Source: Cinclus cinclus (lineage: Eukaryota; Chordata; Aves; Passeriformes; Cinclidae). Taken from it: a DNA stretch of 64,000 bases. This document shows positions 53,290 through 64,000 of the stretch, one piece after another (the stretch's first letter is position 1; each line of letters begins with the position of its first letter). The notes under the pieces are model-generated. The model made no database searches. It had not been told where the DNA came from and worked only from the letters and a program-made list of their open reading frames with translations. The DNA is taken from positions 3,261,001-3,325,000 of the forward strand of contig NC_085072.1 in the NCBI RefSeq assembly GCF_963662255.1, given 5' to 3'. The translations under genes were made by a program, and so were the position numbers.

Positions 53290-53925
53290 GCAGGTGCTAT
53301 GGGATGCAGGAATTATTGGGATTTGGGTGCTGAGGGATTTGGATGCAACAGGTTTTGGGTTCTGCAGGATTTGCATCTTGTGGGATTTGAGTTCTGTGGG
53401 ATTTGTGTTCTGCAGGATTTGAATCCTCTGGGATTTGGGTTCTGCAGGATTTGGGTTCTGTAGGATTTGGGTTCTGCAGGATTTGAATCCTGCAGTATTT
53501 GAGTTCTGTAGGATTTGCGTTCTGCAGGATTTGAATCCTGCAGTATTTGAGTTCTGTAGGATTTGCGTTCTGCAGGATTTGAATCCTCTGGGATTTGAGT
53601 TCTGCAGGATTTGGGTTCTGCAGGATTTGAATCCTCTGGGATTTGAGTTCTGTAGGATTTGGGTTCTGCAGGATTTGAATCCTGTGGGATTTGAGTTCTG
53701 TAGGATTTGGGTTCTGCAGGATTTGAATCCTGTGGGATTTGAGTTCTGCAGGATTTGGGTTCTGCAGGATTTGAATCCTGTGGGATTTGGGCTCTGTAGG
53801 ATTTGGGTTCTGCAGGATTTGAATCCTGTGGGATTTGGGTTCTGCAGGATTTGAATCCTGTGGGATTTGGGTTCTGCAGGATTTAGATTCTGCAGGATTT
53901 GCATCCTGTGGGTGCTGCAGAGGCC
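53290..53925. repeat. Short-period array (TTCTGCAGGATTTGAATCC family)
   Basis: About 40 copies of 16-bp GGATTTGGGTTCTGCA and GGATTTGAATCCTGTG, in higher-order blocks of 3-5. CTGCAG sites recur. The minus-strand Asn-Pro-rich open frame is a product of the repeat. Confidence 0.93.
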
Positions 53926-53929
53926 GGTG

Positions 53930-56895
53930 GATAATCACCGCTGCCTGGACCCAAGGATAAGATTTCCTTGTGGATTTGAACCATTCCATGACCAGGAACA
54001 GCCCTGTGGGGTGAGCACACCCCTGAGCAGTGCAGCACAGCACCCCAAAAATTCCTGGAAACCCTCACACCTCCCACATTCCCTCCATCCCTGCAAGGAA
54101 TCCTCAGCCTTCCCTCACTTCTCCCTTTCCCTCTCTCACCCACCACCTTAATCCCACAATTTTTCCCAAATGGAGAATGCAGCACCTCCTTTTCCCTGCT
54201 CCTGCCCTGCTCTTTCCCATGATCCCACTCCTTAAAAGTGAAATAAACCCCATTTATCACCGTAACGATTTTAATTTCCCGGCTCCCCGGTGATTTATGG
54301 AGCTGCTTCCCGGAGCTGATGAAAATTCAGGAATGGGGCTGGGGGTGGCGAGGGACACGCAGGGACACCGTGGGCTCCTGGAGAATCCTGTGGCATCACG
54401 AGCCGGGAAAAGTCCTAAAATAAACCAGGAGGGTTGACAGGGAAAGGACATTTCACCATTCCATAGCACGGAATCAACCCTGGAGCCGGGAAAACCGCGG
54501 GATGTGGGAGCAGCCGGTGCCACCCGGACTGTCCCCTGCAGCTGGCACTGTCACCCAGCCCCGCTGGCACTCGGGGTGATGGTGACAAAGCGACCTCGGA
54601 AAGCCAGAGGGGTTTGAGTCCTTAAATCCAGGTGGGAAACATTCCAAAGAATGTCACCCTGCCCATAGTGGGCAGAGGGGATGTGGGGATTAAAATTCAG
54701 CGGGATTTGTGTCAGGGAATGCCACCGGCTCCATCCCACACCCCTCAGCCCCATGGGAACCTTTGGAAAAGCCCCTCTGGGGACACTTCCCAACCCAGAC
54801 CCTTCCCAGCATCCCCATCCCTCCGCAAATCCATGGATGGATTCACCTGGAAATTCCTGGATGTTTCTTTTTGCCTGCATTCATTTGCTCACGTCTCTCT
54901 CTTTTTTTTTTTTTTTTTTTTTTTTCTTTATCGTATTCCCCATTTTTTCCTTATTTTATTCCTCTTTTTTTCCTTGTTTTTCCCCACTTGTCCAAAGTCC
55001 CAGCTCGATTTCAGGAGTCACAGAAACAATAAATAATTTGCTCCGTGCCCCACTTTTCTGGAGGGACCACAGGCATCTCCAGGAATCTCCAACGTCCCCA
55101 GGGAGGATGACTTCCAGAGGAGGGAGGATTTCCACCCCTCAGCATTCCCACTTTATCCCTGCAAACCACAGCCAGCCTTCCTAGGCAGAAATTTTGCGTG
55201 CTGATGCCACAGCCAGGTCATGTCCCTGCGGAATTTGGGGACATCCCTGCCCTGGAGACACCCTCAGGGGATGTTGGGAATGAGATGGATGAAGGCAGGA
55301 ATATTTTTGGAATTGCCACCTCTGTTCCTGCCACACCTTTTAAGGCTGTGCCTGCTGTCCCCGGAGCTTTCCATGGAGCAGGGCTGGGAGCAGCTCCAGG
55401 AGCCTGGAATTGTGTTCCCGTTGCTCTGGGATATCCACGCTGGAGTTCCAGGATTGTGCCTTTCCCTGCCAGCTTCCAGCTGGGATCGCCCCTCCCGAGC
55501 ACCCCCGGGTGCCCCAGGTCAAGCCAAAGATGCTGCAAGAGGAAACATTCCCCCCCCCAAAAAAAAAAGAAATAATTCCCAAACCTCCCTTCCCTTCTCC
55601 GAGGTCTCCATGGGTGCTCCCAGACAATTCCCAGCTGGAAAAGCAGCGCCTGATCCCATCTCTCCTCAGGCTGGGTGTTCCCAAAATCCCAATTCCTGGA
55701 ATTCTGAGGCTGCTTCAGAATTTAAACCACGTCTCTGCCTCTCCCAAAAAAAAAAAAAAAAAAAAAAAAAATCCCCTTAAATCCCTGGATTTCAAGGTCC
55801 CTCAATGCCAGGTGCCAACACTGGGATCTGCGATGGCTCCCAGTGCCCCTAAAATGGGAAGAACCTAAACCCACCAATATTTGCACCCCTTCACCCATCC
55901 CATCCCAAAAAACTCCGACATTTCCCCCTGCTTAAAGCCACAAACTCCCTGATTTTTTTTCCAAAATAACAGGGATACAGGGGAAACACTGGTTTTGCTG
56001 ATCTTGGAGTGGTTTTTTGGGAAGTTTAAACTTCTTTTTTTATTGAGGGAGGGTTGGTTCCTTCTCCCTCTCTCTCTCTCTGTCCCTGTTGGGGATGGAA
56101 AGTTTTGCTCCAGTTCACCCTTGTGACTGGAAAAAGAGCAAGAGCAGCCTCGGAACAAGGGGTTGGTTCTTCTTTCCCAATTTTTTTTTTTTTTTTTCCG
56201 TGGCAAAGTTCTCAGGGAAGTGGTTTTGAAAGGAGGTTGAGGGGGAAAAGCAGGAGTGAAATCTCAGGGGAAATCCCTGGGGAAAATAAAAACCAAAAAC
56301 AACAAGATCCAAAAAAGGATGAGGATGAAAATGTGGAGGAGATTTAGGGGGAAAAAGGGTCTGGGATGGGGACAGAAAAGTCATGGAGAGGAGCAGGATC
56401 CCAGAGCTGCTGCTGCTCCCAGGAAAACCTGGGAATGGGTTTGGGAATGATGCCACGGGTTTGGATCTGGGCCTGGAGCTGATCCCAGGTAAAATTCCCA
56501 GAGGGGTTGGAAGAATCCATGAGGGTTTGGCTGTGCAAATGGGGCTGGAGATGGGATGGGATGGGATGGGATGGGATCCATGGGATGGGATCCATGGGAT
56601 GGGATGGGATCCATGGGATGGGATCCCTGAGATGGGATGGGATAAAAAACTCTCCTGGAAAAGAAAGGGGTGAAGAAAGGGGCATGGTTGGAAAATCCCA
56701 GATGGAACGAGTTAATCCCAGCCTGCCTGAAATCCACCCTGGCCATTCCCAGCAGGATTTCAGCCCCTTCCAAGGGGATTTTGCAACATGGGCAGCAAAA
56801 TTAAAAAGCAATTTTGGGAGCTGAGGGATAGATTCAGCTCCAGTGGGGAAATGTTTTCCTGGGATCTTCTGGCACTTTGGGAAGTTTCCCTTTCC

Positions 56896-56929
<34 letters not shown>

Positions 56930-57520
56930 ATTTGAAAGCATAAATCTGTTAAAATCAATGTTTTTGTTCCATAAATATGGTGGAGTTTCAGCAAATCCCA
57001 ATTTTCCTAGAAAAAAAACAATTTGATTTTTCTATTCCAATCCCTAAAAATTGACTTTTTTTTTTTTTCCTGGCTCTGGTCTCTTTCCCGTGGTTTGATT
57101 TTCCCTCCAAACCTTCATGACCTTCCTTGAGCTCCATCAGGTGATTCCCCATCTCTGGAAGCACTTACAGGACATCCAGCTGGAAAATTTTGGGATTCGA
57201 GATGCTTTTTGCAATTGGAGGCTCCTTCTCCAGACCCTGCAGCTCCTCCTTGATTTAAGGAAAAATTCACATTTTATTTAAGGAGAAATCCACGTTTTAT
57301 TTCAGGAGAAAATTTCCTGCTTTACACCTGAAAAATGCTGGCACCATTCCATACCCCCAGCTCTGGGATTCTCCATCTTCTCCCAGTGCAGGGAAGAGCA
57401 GGAACAGCAGGGATCGATGAGGCCACGATTATAAATTGATTTTTATTTTTTTTCCCCCCCCATTTAATGGCACCAGAGGTCCCCTCCCTCCTGTCCCTGC
57501 CACTCTCAATCCCTGCAGGA
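53930..57520. other. No gene seen; homopolymers
   Basis: Sequence less GC-rich than the left half, with T run 54902-54925, A runs 55559-55568, 55746-55771 and 56897-56928, GGGATGGGATCCAT repeats at 56550-56640 and an ATTTTATTTAAGGAGAAAT pair at 57250-57310. No exon recognised. Confidence 0.5.
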
Positions 57521-57929
57521 AAAAAAAAAAATCAGGATGGGCCAGAGCGGCAATTTCCCTTCATAATCTCAATTTTCACATTTTCTTCCTGCTTTAGGGC
57601 AGGATAAACAATTCCCATGAATCTAAACCTCTCTCCTGTGTGGGGACAGCATCCACCAGATTCCCAAATTCCCGTTAATAAAGGATTCAAAGCCAAATTT
57701 TCCAATCTGACGGACTCGAGAGGCTGAATTTCCCCCAAACTGGTGATCAGAGCCAGATCGTGGTGGAATTTTGGGGGAAAATCGGCTTTAATTGCAGAGA
57801 TAATCTCAGGGAATGCCACCCGCCAGCACCGGGGGGTCCATCAGAAATTCCCGGTTTATGGAGCCCTTCCCAAAATCTGCCCTTCCCAAAAAACAGCGCC
57901 CACCGGAGACCACTTCCAGCAGCTCCAAT

Positions 57930-58003
57930 GCCGAATAAATCGATTTATAAGACAAATAAATCGATTTAAAAGACAAATAAATCGACTTAAAAGACAAATA
58001 TAT
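57930..58003. repeat. Three-copy 21-bp repeat with AAATAAATCGATTTA
   Basis: Units AATAAATCGATTTATAAG, AATAAATCGATTTAAAAG and AATAAATCGACTTAAAAG, spaced 21 bp (two turns of helix). TAAATCGATTTA is a perfect 12-bp palindrome. Very AT-rich in a GC-rich neighbourhood. Confidence 0.85.
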
Positions 58004-58140
58004 GCAGGTGCAGGAGGCGCCGGAGCGGCGCATTCCCGGCGTTTCCCGCTCCATGGAGAATCCAGCGGGCATCGATCCCCCAGGGATCAATAACTCCTGA
58101 GCGCAGCCATCGATCCTCGTCTCATCCGGAGGGGTTGGAG

Positions 58141-58350
58141 CAGCCCTGGTGGCCTCGGGAGGGAGGGGACAGAGCTGGGGACATCGGGGTGCCAGCCCTG
58201 GTGGCCTCGGGAGGGAGGGGACAGAGCTGGGGACATCGGGGTGCCAGCCCTGGTGACCTCGAGAGAGAGGGGACAGAGCTGGGGACATCGGGGTGCCAGC
58301 CCTGGTGGCCTCGGGAGGGAGGGGACACAGCTGGGGACATCGGGGACGGC
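58141..58350. repeat. Four-copy 52-bp tandem repeat
   Basis: CAGCCCTGGTGGCCTCGGGA begins at 58141, 58193, 58245 (with GACCTCGAGA) and 58297; each continues GGGAGGGGACAGAGCTGGG. Confidence 0.93.
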
Positions 58351-58359
58351 CGGAGGAAG

Positions 58360-60660
58360 GGGAGGGAGCGATCCCTGCTGGATGTGCCGCGATTCCCTCG
58401 GGGCTCTCCCGGCTCCTCGGGCCCCCTGAGGTTAAAAACCTCTCCTGGCCTCATGGCGACAGCGGGGCCACCACGGTGTCACCAGCGGCCACACCATCCA
58501 CCACCCTCGGGTCACACACCGCAAGGGGAAAATCCATGTCCCAGGGGTCCTGGAAGGAAAATCCTCTGCGATTTGGGAATTCAAATTCCCCCACCCTGCT
58601 CTGGGCGCGCAAAGGAACACACTCCCACCCCCCAACCCCCCCCCCAAAAAAACCAACAACAAAAAAAAACAAACAAACAAACAAAAAACACCAAAAATCA
58701 GCAAAATGGGAACTCGTGGGGCCGGCAGTATCCCCAGATCTTCTCAGGGAATTGCATCCCAAAGGGCAGGGTCAGAAAAAGCCAAAGCTCCCGGTGCAGC
58801 TGGAAGCACCAGGGCAGGGAAAGGCGGGCAGGAATAATCCCTGGAGCAGCAATTTGGGCTAAGCGCGCTCTGCGTTCCCACAATTTTCCCCGTGGGGAAG
58901 CCGAGCCCTGGAGAAAAGAGATTTCTCCTCAGCCGGGTCCTCTCCCCGCGATCTTCCAGCTCCAGCTTTTCTCTGATCATAAATTAGCGATCCTTACACT
59001 CGGCTCGCTCGGAGCTGTTTCTCTCTCTTCCCCCTCTCCAGGTTTTCCACATCCTACAGAAAGGGAAGATCCAGGCTCCTGGTGGTTATTTTAAAAGACG
59101 CCGATCAATCAGAGCTCCCCTCCTCCTGTTCGGATCCCGGGGCTCCCCGAAACGGTGTCTGCTGCCACCCCAAAACCATCCCAAATCCCGCTTGGAAGAG
59201 GTGAAATTAAAAAAAAAAAAAAATCTATTAGAAAAAAAAAAAAAGGTGGTGTGGGGGGGCGAACTCTGAATTCCCAGTGAGGGAGAGCCTCGTGCCCATC
59301 GGGGTGCTGGATCTCCTTGGAAAAATCGGGATTGCGGCATGGAAGAGCCATTTCCTCATTTCTCCATGACCAGACTGGAGATGATCCCCCTGGGAATGGG
59401 GCTGGAGAGAATTTTTCTTATTCCGGGACTCCCCCAGGGCAGGATCCAGGAGCCTTTGCTTTGGGAGCACGGCAGGATGGGAGAACATTCCCAGTTTTGG
59501 GGGTCCACGCTGCTGTCACCCCTCGGGGAGGTGACACTGCCACTCCTGGCTGCCACGGGGCCACCGCGTCCCTCTGCTGGGCATCCTCCACCCCATCCCA
59601 GCACCCCTGAACCCCCTTTCCCCCAGACCCAGGCCCCTGGGAGCTGTTCCCTGAGCAGGAGCCGGGTTCATCCAGGGCCCCCCTTCCCGGGAATTCACGC
59701 TTCTCCTCCCGGAGCTTTTCCCGTTGACAGCACCGAACGCGGCTCTGCTAAAAATAACAGCGTGGTGGTCTCATCTCCCAGCCCGGAGCTGCTCAGGGCA
59801 CGGCATCCCGATCCCAGAGAAATCCAGGAAAGCCCTGGGATGCTGCAGGAACCCCCAGTCCTTTGGGAATGCTGAGCAGGAGAAACCTGATTTTCTACGG
59901 ATTATTTTTACACAATTCGAGGGGGAGGGGGGGATGTGAAAAAAAAAGCGAGAAAACAGCAAGGAATGTGTTTGCTGTGTTTTGCTGCCTTTTCCCCTCC
60001 TCCTTTCTTTCTTTCTTTATTTTTTTTTTGTTTTTGTTTTTGTTTTTTTTTTGTTTGTTTGTTTTTCCAGCGGTGAAGGGGAAAATGGGGAGAAGGAAAG
60101 CTCAGGCTGTTCCCTCCACCCCGCTCCCATTCCCATTGTTGAGTTCCCCTGGAGGGATCCCAGAGCTGTCCGCACCTCAGGGATAATTCATGAGCGGCCC
60201 TTTCATCCCCAGATCCCACCTAATCAATCCCAGCGCTGGGATATTCTGGAGAAAAATAAAAAAAAAAAGAGAAGTCCGGAACTGGAGCAGCACCATTAAT
60301 TATCAGAATAATCTGTTAATTCCCAGAGGGAATTAATGACTCCAGCAACGACCCCAAAGGAGCCCATTGGGATTCAGGCAGGGAAATGATGTTTTGGTCT
60401 TTCTGGGGGATCTTCCCAGCTTTTTTCAGGGATCAGAAGGATGAAAATTCCATCTTCCTTCCCTGTTTACATCCCTGAGCTGGCCCTGGGACAAAGGGAC
60501 ACCAGGGGACGGTTCTGTCCCCAAGCGGTGACCAAAGGACACGGGACTGCTCCTGGTGGGGGGGAAAGGGAGAGGAAATCTGAGTGAGGAGCAGGGAGAG
60601 GGAATTGGGAATGTGGGACTTGGAGGTGGGAATTCCTGGGAAGAAGAGGATGGAGGGAAC
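58360..60660. other. No gene seen
   Basis: Contains AAACAAACAAACAAAC at 58668-58684, A runs near 59210-59243, T/GTTT runs at 60017-60064, and an AATTAATTATCAGAATAATC patch at 60291-60315. No exon recognised. Confidence 0.5.
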
Positions 60661-60675
60661 TCCTGGGCACACACT

Positions 60676-60935
60676 GTCACTCATGGGTGTCACACACTGT
60701 CCCCATGGGTGTCACACGGAATCCCCCAGGGGTGTCACACACTGTCCCCATGGGTGTCACACGGAATCCCCCAGGGGTGTCACACACTGTCCCCATGGGT
60801 GTCACACAGAATCCCCCATGGGTGTCACACGGAATCCCCCGGGGGGGGCACACAGAATCCCCCAGGGGTGTCACACACACAGTCCCCATGGGGTGTCACA
60901 CACACTGTCCCCATGGGTGTCACACAGGACCCCCT
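60676..60935. repeat. Minisatellite (CATGGGTGTCACACACTGTCC family)
   Basis: Alternating units ATGGGTGTCACACACTGTCC and ATGGGTGTCACACGGAATCC, about 10 in all, with a higher-order period near 57 bp. Confidence 0.9.
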
Positions 60936-60949
60936 CTCCAGGACTCAGA

Positions 60950-61180
60950 AAATTTGGCGGATTCTCAGACTGTGTTTTGGTGGCGGGGCTGGGAGCGGAG
61001 CGGAGAGGGCAGGATGGAGGAGGAGGAGGAGGAAGAGGAGGAGGAGGAGGAGGAGGAGGGGGCCCATATGGAGCAGCCGAGAGCTGCGGGATGCGGAGCT
61101 GGCGGGGGCTCGGCTGCGCTGGCAGAGCCGAGCGATCAATAAGTGACAATCCAGCCCCGCCGAGGGAAGGTGACCTTGAG
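60950..61180. promoter_or_regulatory. CpG-rich block with (GGA)n, possible promoter
   Basis: GC-rich sequence with GGGAGCGGAGCGGAGAGGG, a GGA-repeat run at 61011-61058 and GCGGGATGCGGAGCTGGCGG. Small CpG island; no exon or orientation can be supported. Confidence 0.25.
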
Positions 61181-61189
61181 CGGCACAGC

Positions 61190-62640
61190 GAGCAGGGAGG
61201 GAGGCAGAGCCAGGAATTCCACACGGAAATGCTCCCCGGGAGAGGGAGGAGGGATGGAGGGGAGCACAGGGATGCAGGAGGGCTCTGTGCCCCTCTGGCT
61301 GCTCCAGGACAGGATCTCGATGCTCGAGGAGCGCCTGGGGACAGTCCCCAGGAGGGGTGGCCCTTCCCAGCTAGGACACGATCGATAACTGCCCCAATAA
61401 TCAATAACCGAGCCCCAAAACAGCCCCAGCTCGGGGGGGGGGGGAGGTCCCTCCAGGGTCCTTCCTGCCCCATCCTGGTCCCTCCTGCCCGGTGACAGGG
61501 ACGCAAAAGCCACCCATGGCAGACACCCGCCCCGAACCTCAACTCTGCCCCATCACAGCTCCCCCCAGAACCCCTCCCTGCTGTGGGAAATTTGGGATTT
61601 CTGTCAATCTGGGAGCCGTCCCTGCCCTGCCCTCACCCTCCTGCCGCAGCCCAGGCTCCTGCAGCTCCTCTGAGCCCTTCCCTGGTAATTCCCGGGCTGT
61701 TCCCAATGCCGGGACACCCAAAGCCCCCAGGAGCGAAGGGAAGGTCCGGCATTCCCCACACTCTGCCTTTGCCCTCTAGCGGGACGAACGCGAAGAACCT
61801 GCTCGGGAAAATTTGGCCAATTCCATCCTGCTGGAGCCTGGTTTGCAGAAATCCCGACTTTTCCAGCAGAAATGAGTCGCTCTGAGGGGGATTTGCTGGA
61901 GGAGAGTTGAGATTTAGGGGCGTTGGGTGGCTTTGGGGTCCCCTCATCCCTCGGGGTAGGACAGGGGGGGTTCCCACCTTTTCCAGAGCTCTGGAGGGGC
62001 AGAGCTGGGGTTGGATTTGGATTTGGGGGCTCCATCCCATGGGATCAGCAGGATGAAGGATGGTGGGAAGGTGTTGGAAGGATGGATGGGGATGGAGGAG
62101 GATGCGAGGACGGCGGATCCGCAGGCAGAGCTGTCTCAAGGCTGACGCGACAACAGCGGTGACAAATCCTGGAATTTTGGATAAAACAACTCCAAATCCC
62201 CATTTACCAAGGATTTTGGGTCAACAATCCACTCCTGAGTGGGTTTTGCATGGAAAAGGGATGAGAGGACGTGCCCACGCTCCTCTCCAGCTCCACGGGC
62301 TCCAGGTCCCAATGGATGAGGAGCTGGATCCTCTTCCCAGATTTTCTCCAGCCGCCTTCGGATGCGTCCCCGGGCTCCGAGGGATGTGGGCTGAGCTCCG
62401 TGGTTTCAGTTCAGGGGTTTGGATTCTCCAGGGATGTGTCATCCCCCTCGCGGTGTTCCTTACATGTGGATAAAAATATAAGGGATGAACGCGTGGCATG
62501 GAAATTATCTCACACCGCTGGGCAGCTCCTCCTGCCTGCGGAGAGCCGGGATGATCCCAGGGATTTTAGCTCCGTCCCGGGGATTGTCCTGCTGCTCCTG
62601 GCACTGCTCTTGGACCCCTGGATCTCCAGGTTTCTCTGCA
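61190..62640. other. No gene seen
   Basis: Unique GC-rich sequence without array or transposon. GATCGATAACTGCCCC and AATAATCAATAACCG near 61380-61410 form a slight AT patch. Confidence 0.45.
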
Positions 62641-62649
62641 GCTCCAAAA

Positions 62650-63340
62650 CCATGGATACTGTCACAAATCCATGGGTATTGTCCCCAATCCATGGACACC
62701 ATCCCAAATCCAAGGATGTCATCCCAAATCCATGGATACCATCCCAAATCCATGGATACCATCCCAAATCCGTGGTTACCATCCCAGATCCACGGACACC
62801 ATCCCAGATCTATGGACACCATCCCAAATCCATGGTTACCATCCCAAATCCATGGATACCATCTCAAATGCATGGTTACCATCCCAAATCCATGGATACC
62901 ATCCCAAATCCATGGATACCATCCCAAATCCACGGTTACCATCCCAAATCCATGGATACCATCTCAAATCCATGGATACCATCCCAAATCCATGGATACC
63001 ATCCCAAATCCATGGTTACCATCCCAAATCCATGGGTATTGTCCCCAATCCATGGACACCATCCCAAATCCAAGGATGTCATCCCAAATCCATGGATACC
63101 ATCCCAAATCCATGGTTACCATCCCAGATCCACGGACACCATCCCAGATCTATGGACACCATCCCAAATCCATGGATACCATCCCAAATCCACAGATACC
63201 ATCCCAGATCCAAGGATGCCATCCCAAATCCGTGGATGCCGTCCCAAATCTGTGGCTATTGTCCCAAATCCGTGGTTACCATCCCAGATCCATGGATACC
63301 ATCCCAAATCCATGGATACCATCCCAGATCCAAGGATGCC
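62650..63340. repeat. 20-bp minisatellite with ATCCATGGAT palindromes
   Basis: About 34 copies of CATCCCAAATCCATGGATAC, with variants GGTTAC, GGACAC and GGATGTC. A block of about 360 bp (62660-62720 and 63020-63080, with GGGTATTGTCCCC and AAGGATGTC) recurs in order, so the array has grown by large segments too. Confidence 0.95.
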
Positions 63341-63654
63341 CTCTCACCCAGGGGTGCTGGAGCTCCCACCCTGAGCCAGGGCAGCTCCCAGTCCCCATTC
63401 CCGGGGCTGAACCGGTCTGGGATGAGTGGATGGAAGATTCCGGTGTCCCTGTGCGGGGATTTCCCGTTTTATCCTCTTTGGGAGTGCACGGGGACAGCCC
63501 AGCTGTGCCCAGAGGTCACAGCTGGATGTGCCACACCCCCCTGGGGACAGATCACACCTGAGATGGCTCAAGTGTCACCTCCCTGGAGGAACACAGCTCC
63601 GCATCCCTGCCCAGGACACCCTGGAGAGGATCTCAGCATCTTCCTGGGGCTCAT

Positions 63655-63925
63655 TTAACCACATTTAACCACATTTCCCTCAAATTAAACCATATTTAAC
63701 CACATTTTCCTCAAATTAAACTACATTTAACCACATTTCCTCAAATTTAACCACATTTAACCACATTTTCCTCAACTTTAACCAAATTTAACCACATTTT
63801 CCTCAAATATAACCACATTTTCCTCCACTTTAACTACATTTTCCTCAAATTTAACCAAATTTAACCACATTTTCCTCAAATATAACCACATTTTCATCCA
63901 CTTTAACTACATTTAACCACATTTT
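63655..63925. repeat. AT-rich minisatellite (TTTAACCACATTTTCCTCAAA family)
   Basis: About 14 copies of 19-31 bp built from AATTTAACCACATTTTCCTC with ACTTTAACTACATTT variants. It is the most AT-rich array in the window. Confidence 0.92.
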
Positions 63926-64000
63926 CCAGGAGGCTGCAGGTTTGGGATGGGATCTGGGAACGCTCCCCTGCATTCCCAGCTCCGGGGTTCAGGAGAAGCG

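Noticed and set aside
54230..54300. Possible polyadenylation signal context (AATAAACCCC)
   Set aside because: No upstream exon on the plus strand; single hexamers are common by chance.
60950..61140. GGA-repeat region encoding Glu or Pro runs as a possible first coding exon
   Set aside because: Trinucleotide repeats alone make the peptide; no recognised protein follows and strand is unresolved.
62271..63561. Open frames with His-Gly-Tyr-His-Pro-Lys-Ser repeats
   Set aside because: Translation of the 20-bp array at 62650-63340; no domain or splice evidence.
34020..64000. Small leucine-rich proteoglycan genes (OPTC, PRELP) that neighbour ATP2B4 in mammals
   Set aside because: I looked for leucine-rich repeat peptides on the minus strand and saw none, so they must lie outside this window or be too diverged to see by eye.

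Overview
The window looks like avian nuclear DNA, probably from a GC-rich microchromosome. Three things point there: fragments of CR1-type LINE 3' ends (for example 4908-5020, 40893-41030 and 44066-44165), a very high density of GC-rich minisatellites, and one vertebrate gene with short, phase-matched exons. No bacterial, viral or plasmid genes are visible.

The only protein-coding gene I can support is the 5' half of a plasma-membrane calcium ATPase on the minus strand. It matches ATP2B4 (PMCA4) best. The start codon is at 11392-11390 and eight constitutive coding exons run leftward to 124, where the gene leaves the window after the DKTGT phosphorylation motif. A ninth, optional 36-nt exon (3264-3299) is the splice-site-A exon. 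Together these encode about 508 residues, or 520 with the optional exon: N-terminus, TM1-TM2, actuator domain with TGES, the phospholipid-binding/site-A loop, TM3-TM4 with PEGLP, and the start of the catalytic domain. Splice phases agree throughout, but the exon at 5074-5200 carries one extra base that shifts the frame.

Introns (1-11.2 kb): nearly every intron carries a minisatellite. One array has captured a copy of an exon's 3' splice site, and a CR1 fragment fills about half of a 220-nt intron.

11.4-34 kb lies upstream of the start codon. It holds many tandem arrays and several CpG-rich blocks (16.6-17.4, 27.4-28.3, 31.0-32.3 and 33.2-34.0 kb). Any of these could hold untranslated first exons and promoters; good minus-strand donor sites sit at 16731, 32417 and 33753.

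34-64 kb shows no recognisable coding exon. It alternates tandem arrays (including about 1 kb of ATCC/ATC repeats at 41.3-42.4 kb) with short AT-rich islands full of TAAT cores at 37.5, 38.35, 46.2, 48.1, 50.2 and 51.4 kb, which look like conserved non-coding elements. Almost all long open frames here come from tandem repeats with few stops. I found no convincing new biological system. The best leads are the splice-site duplication, the exon frameshift, the GGTCA half-site array, the hairpin-forming arrays and the candidate enhancers.
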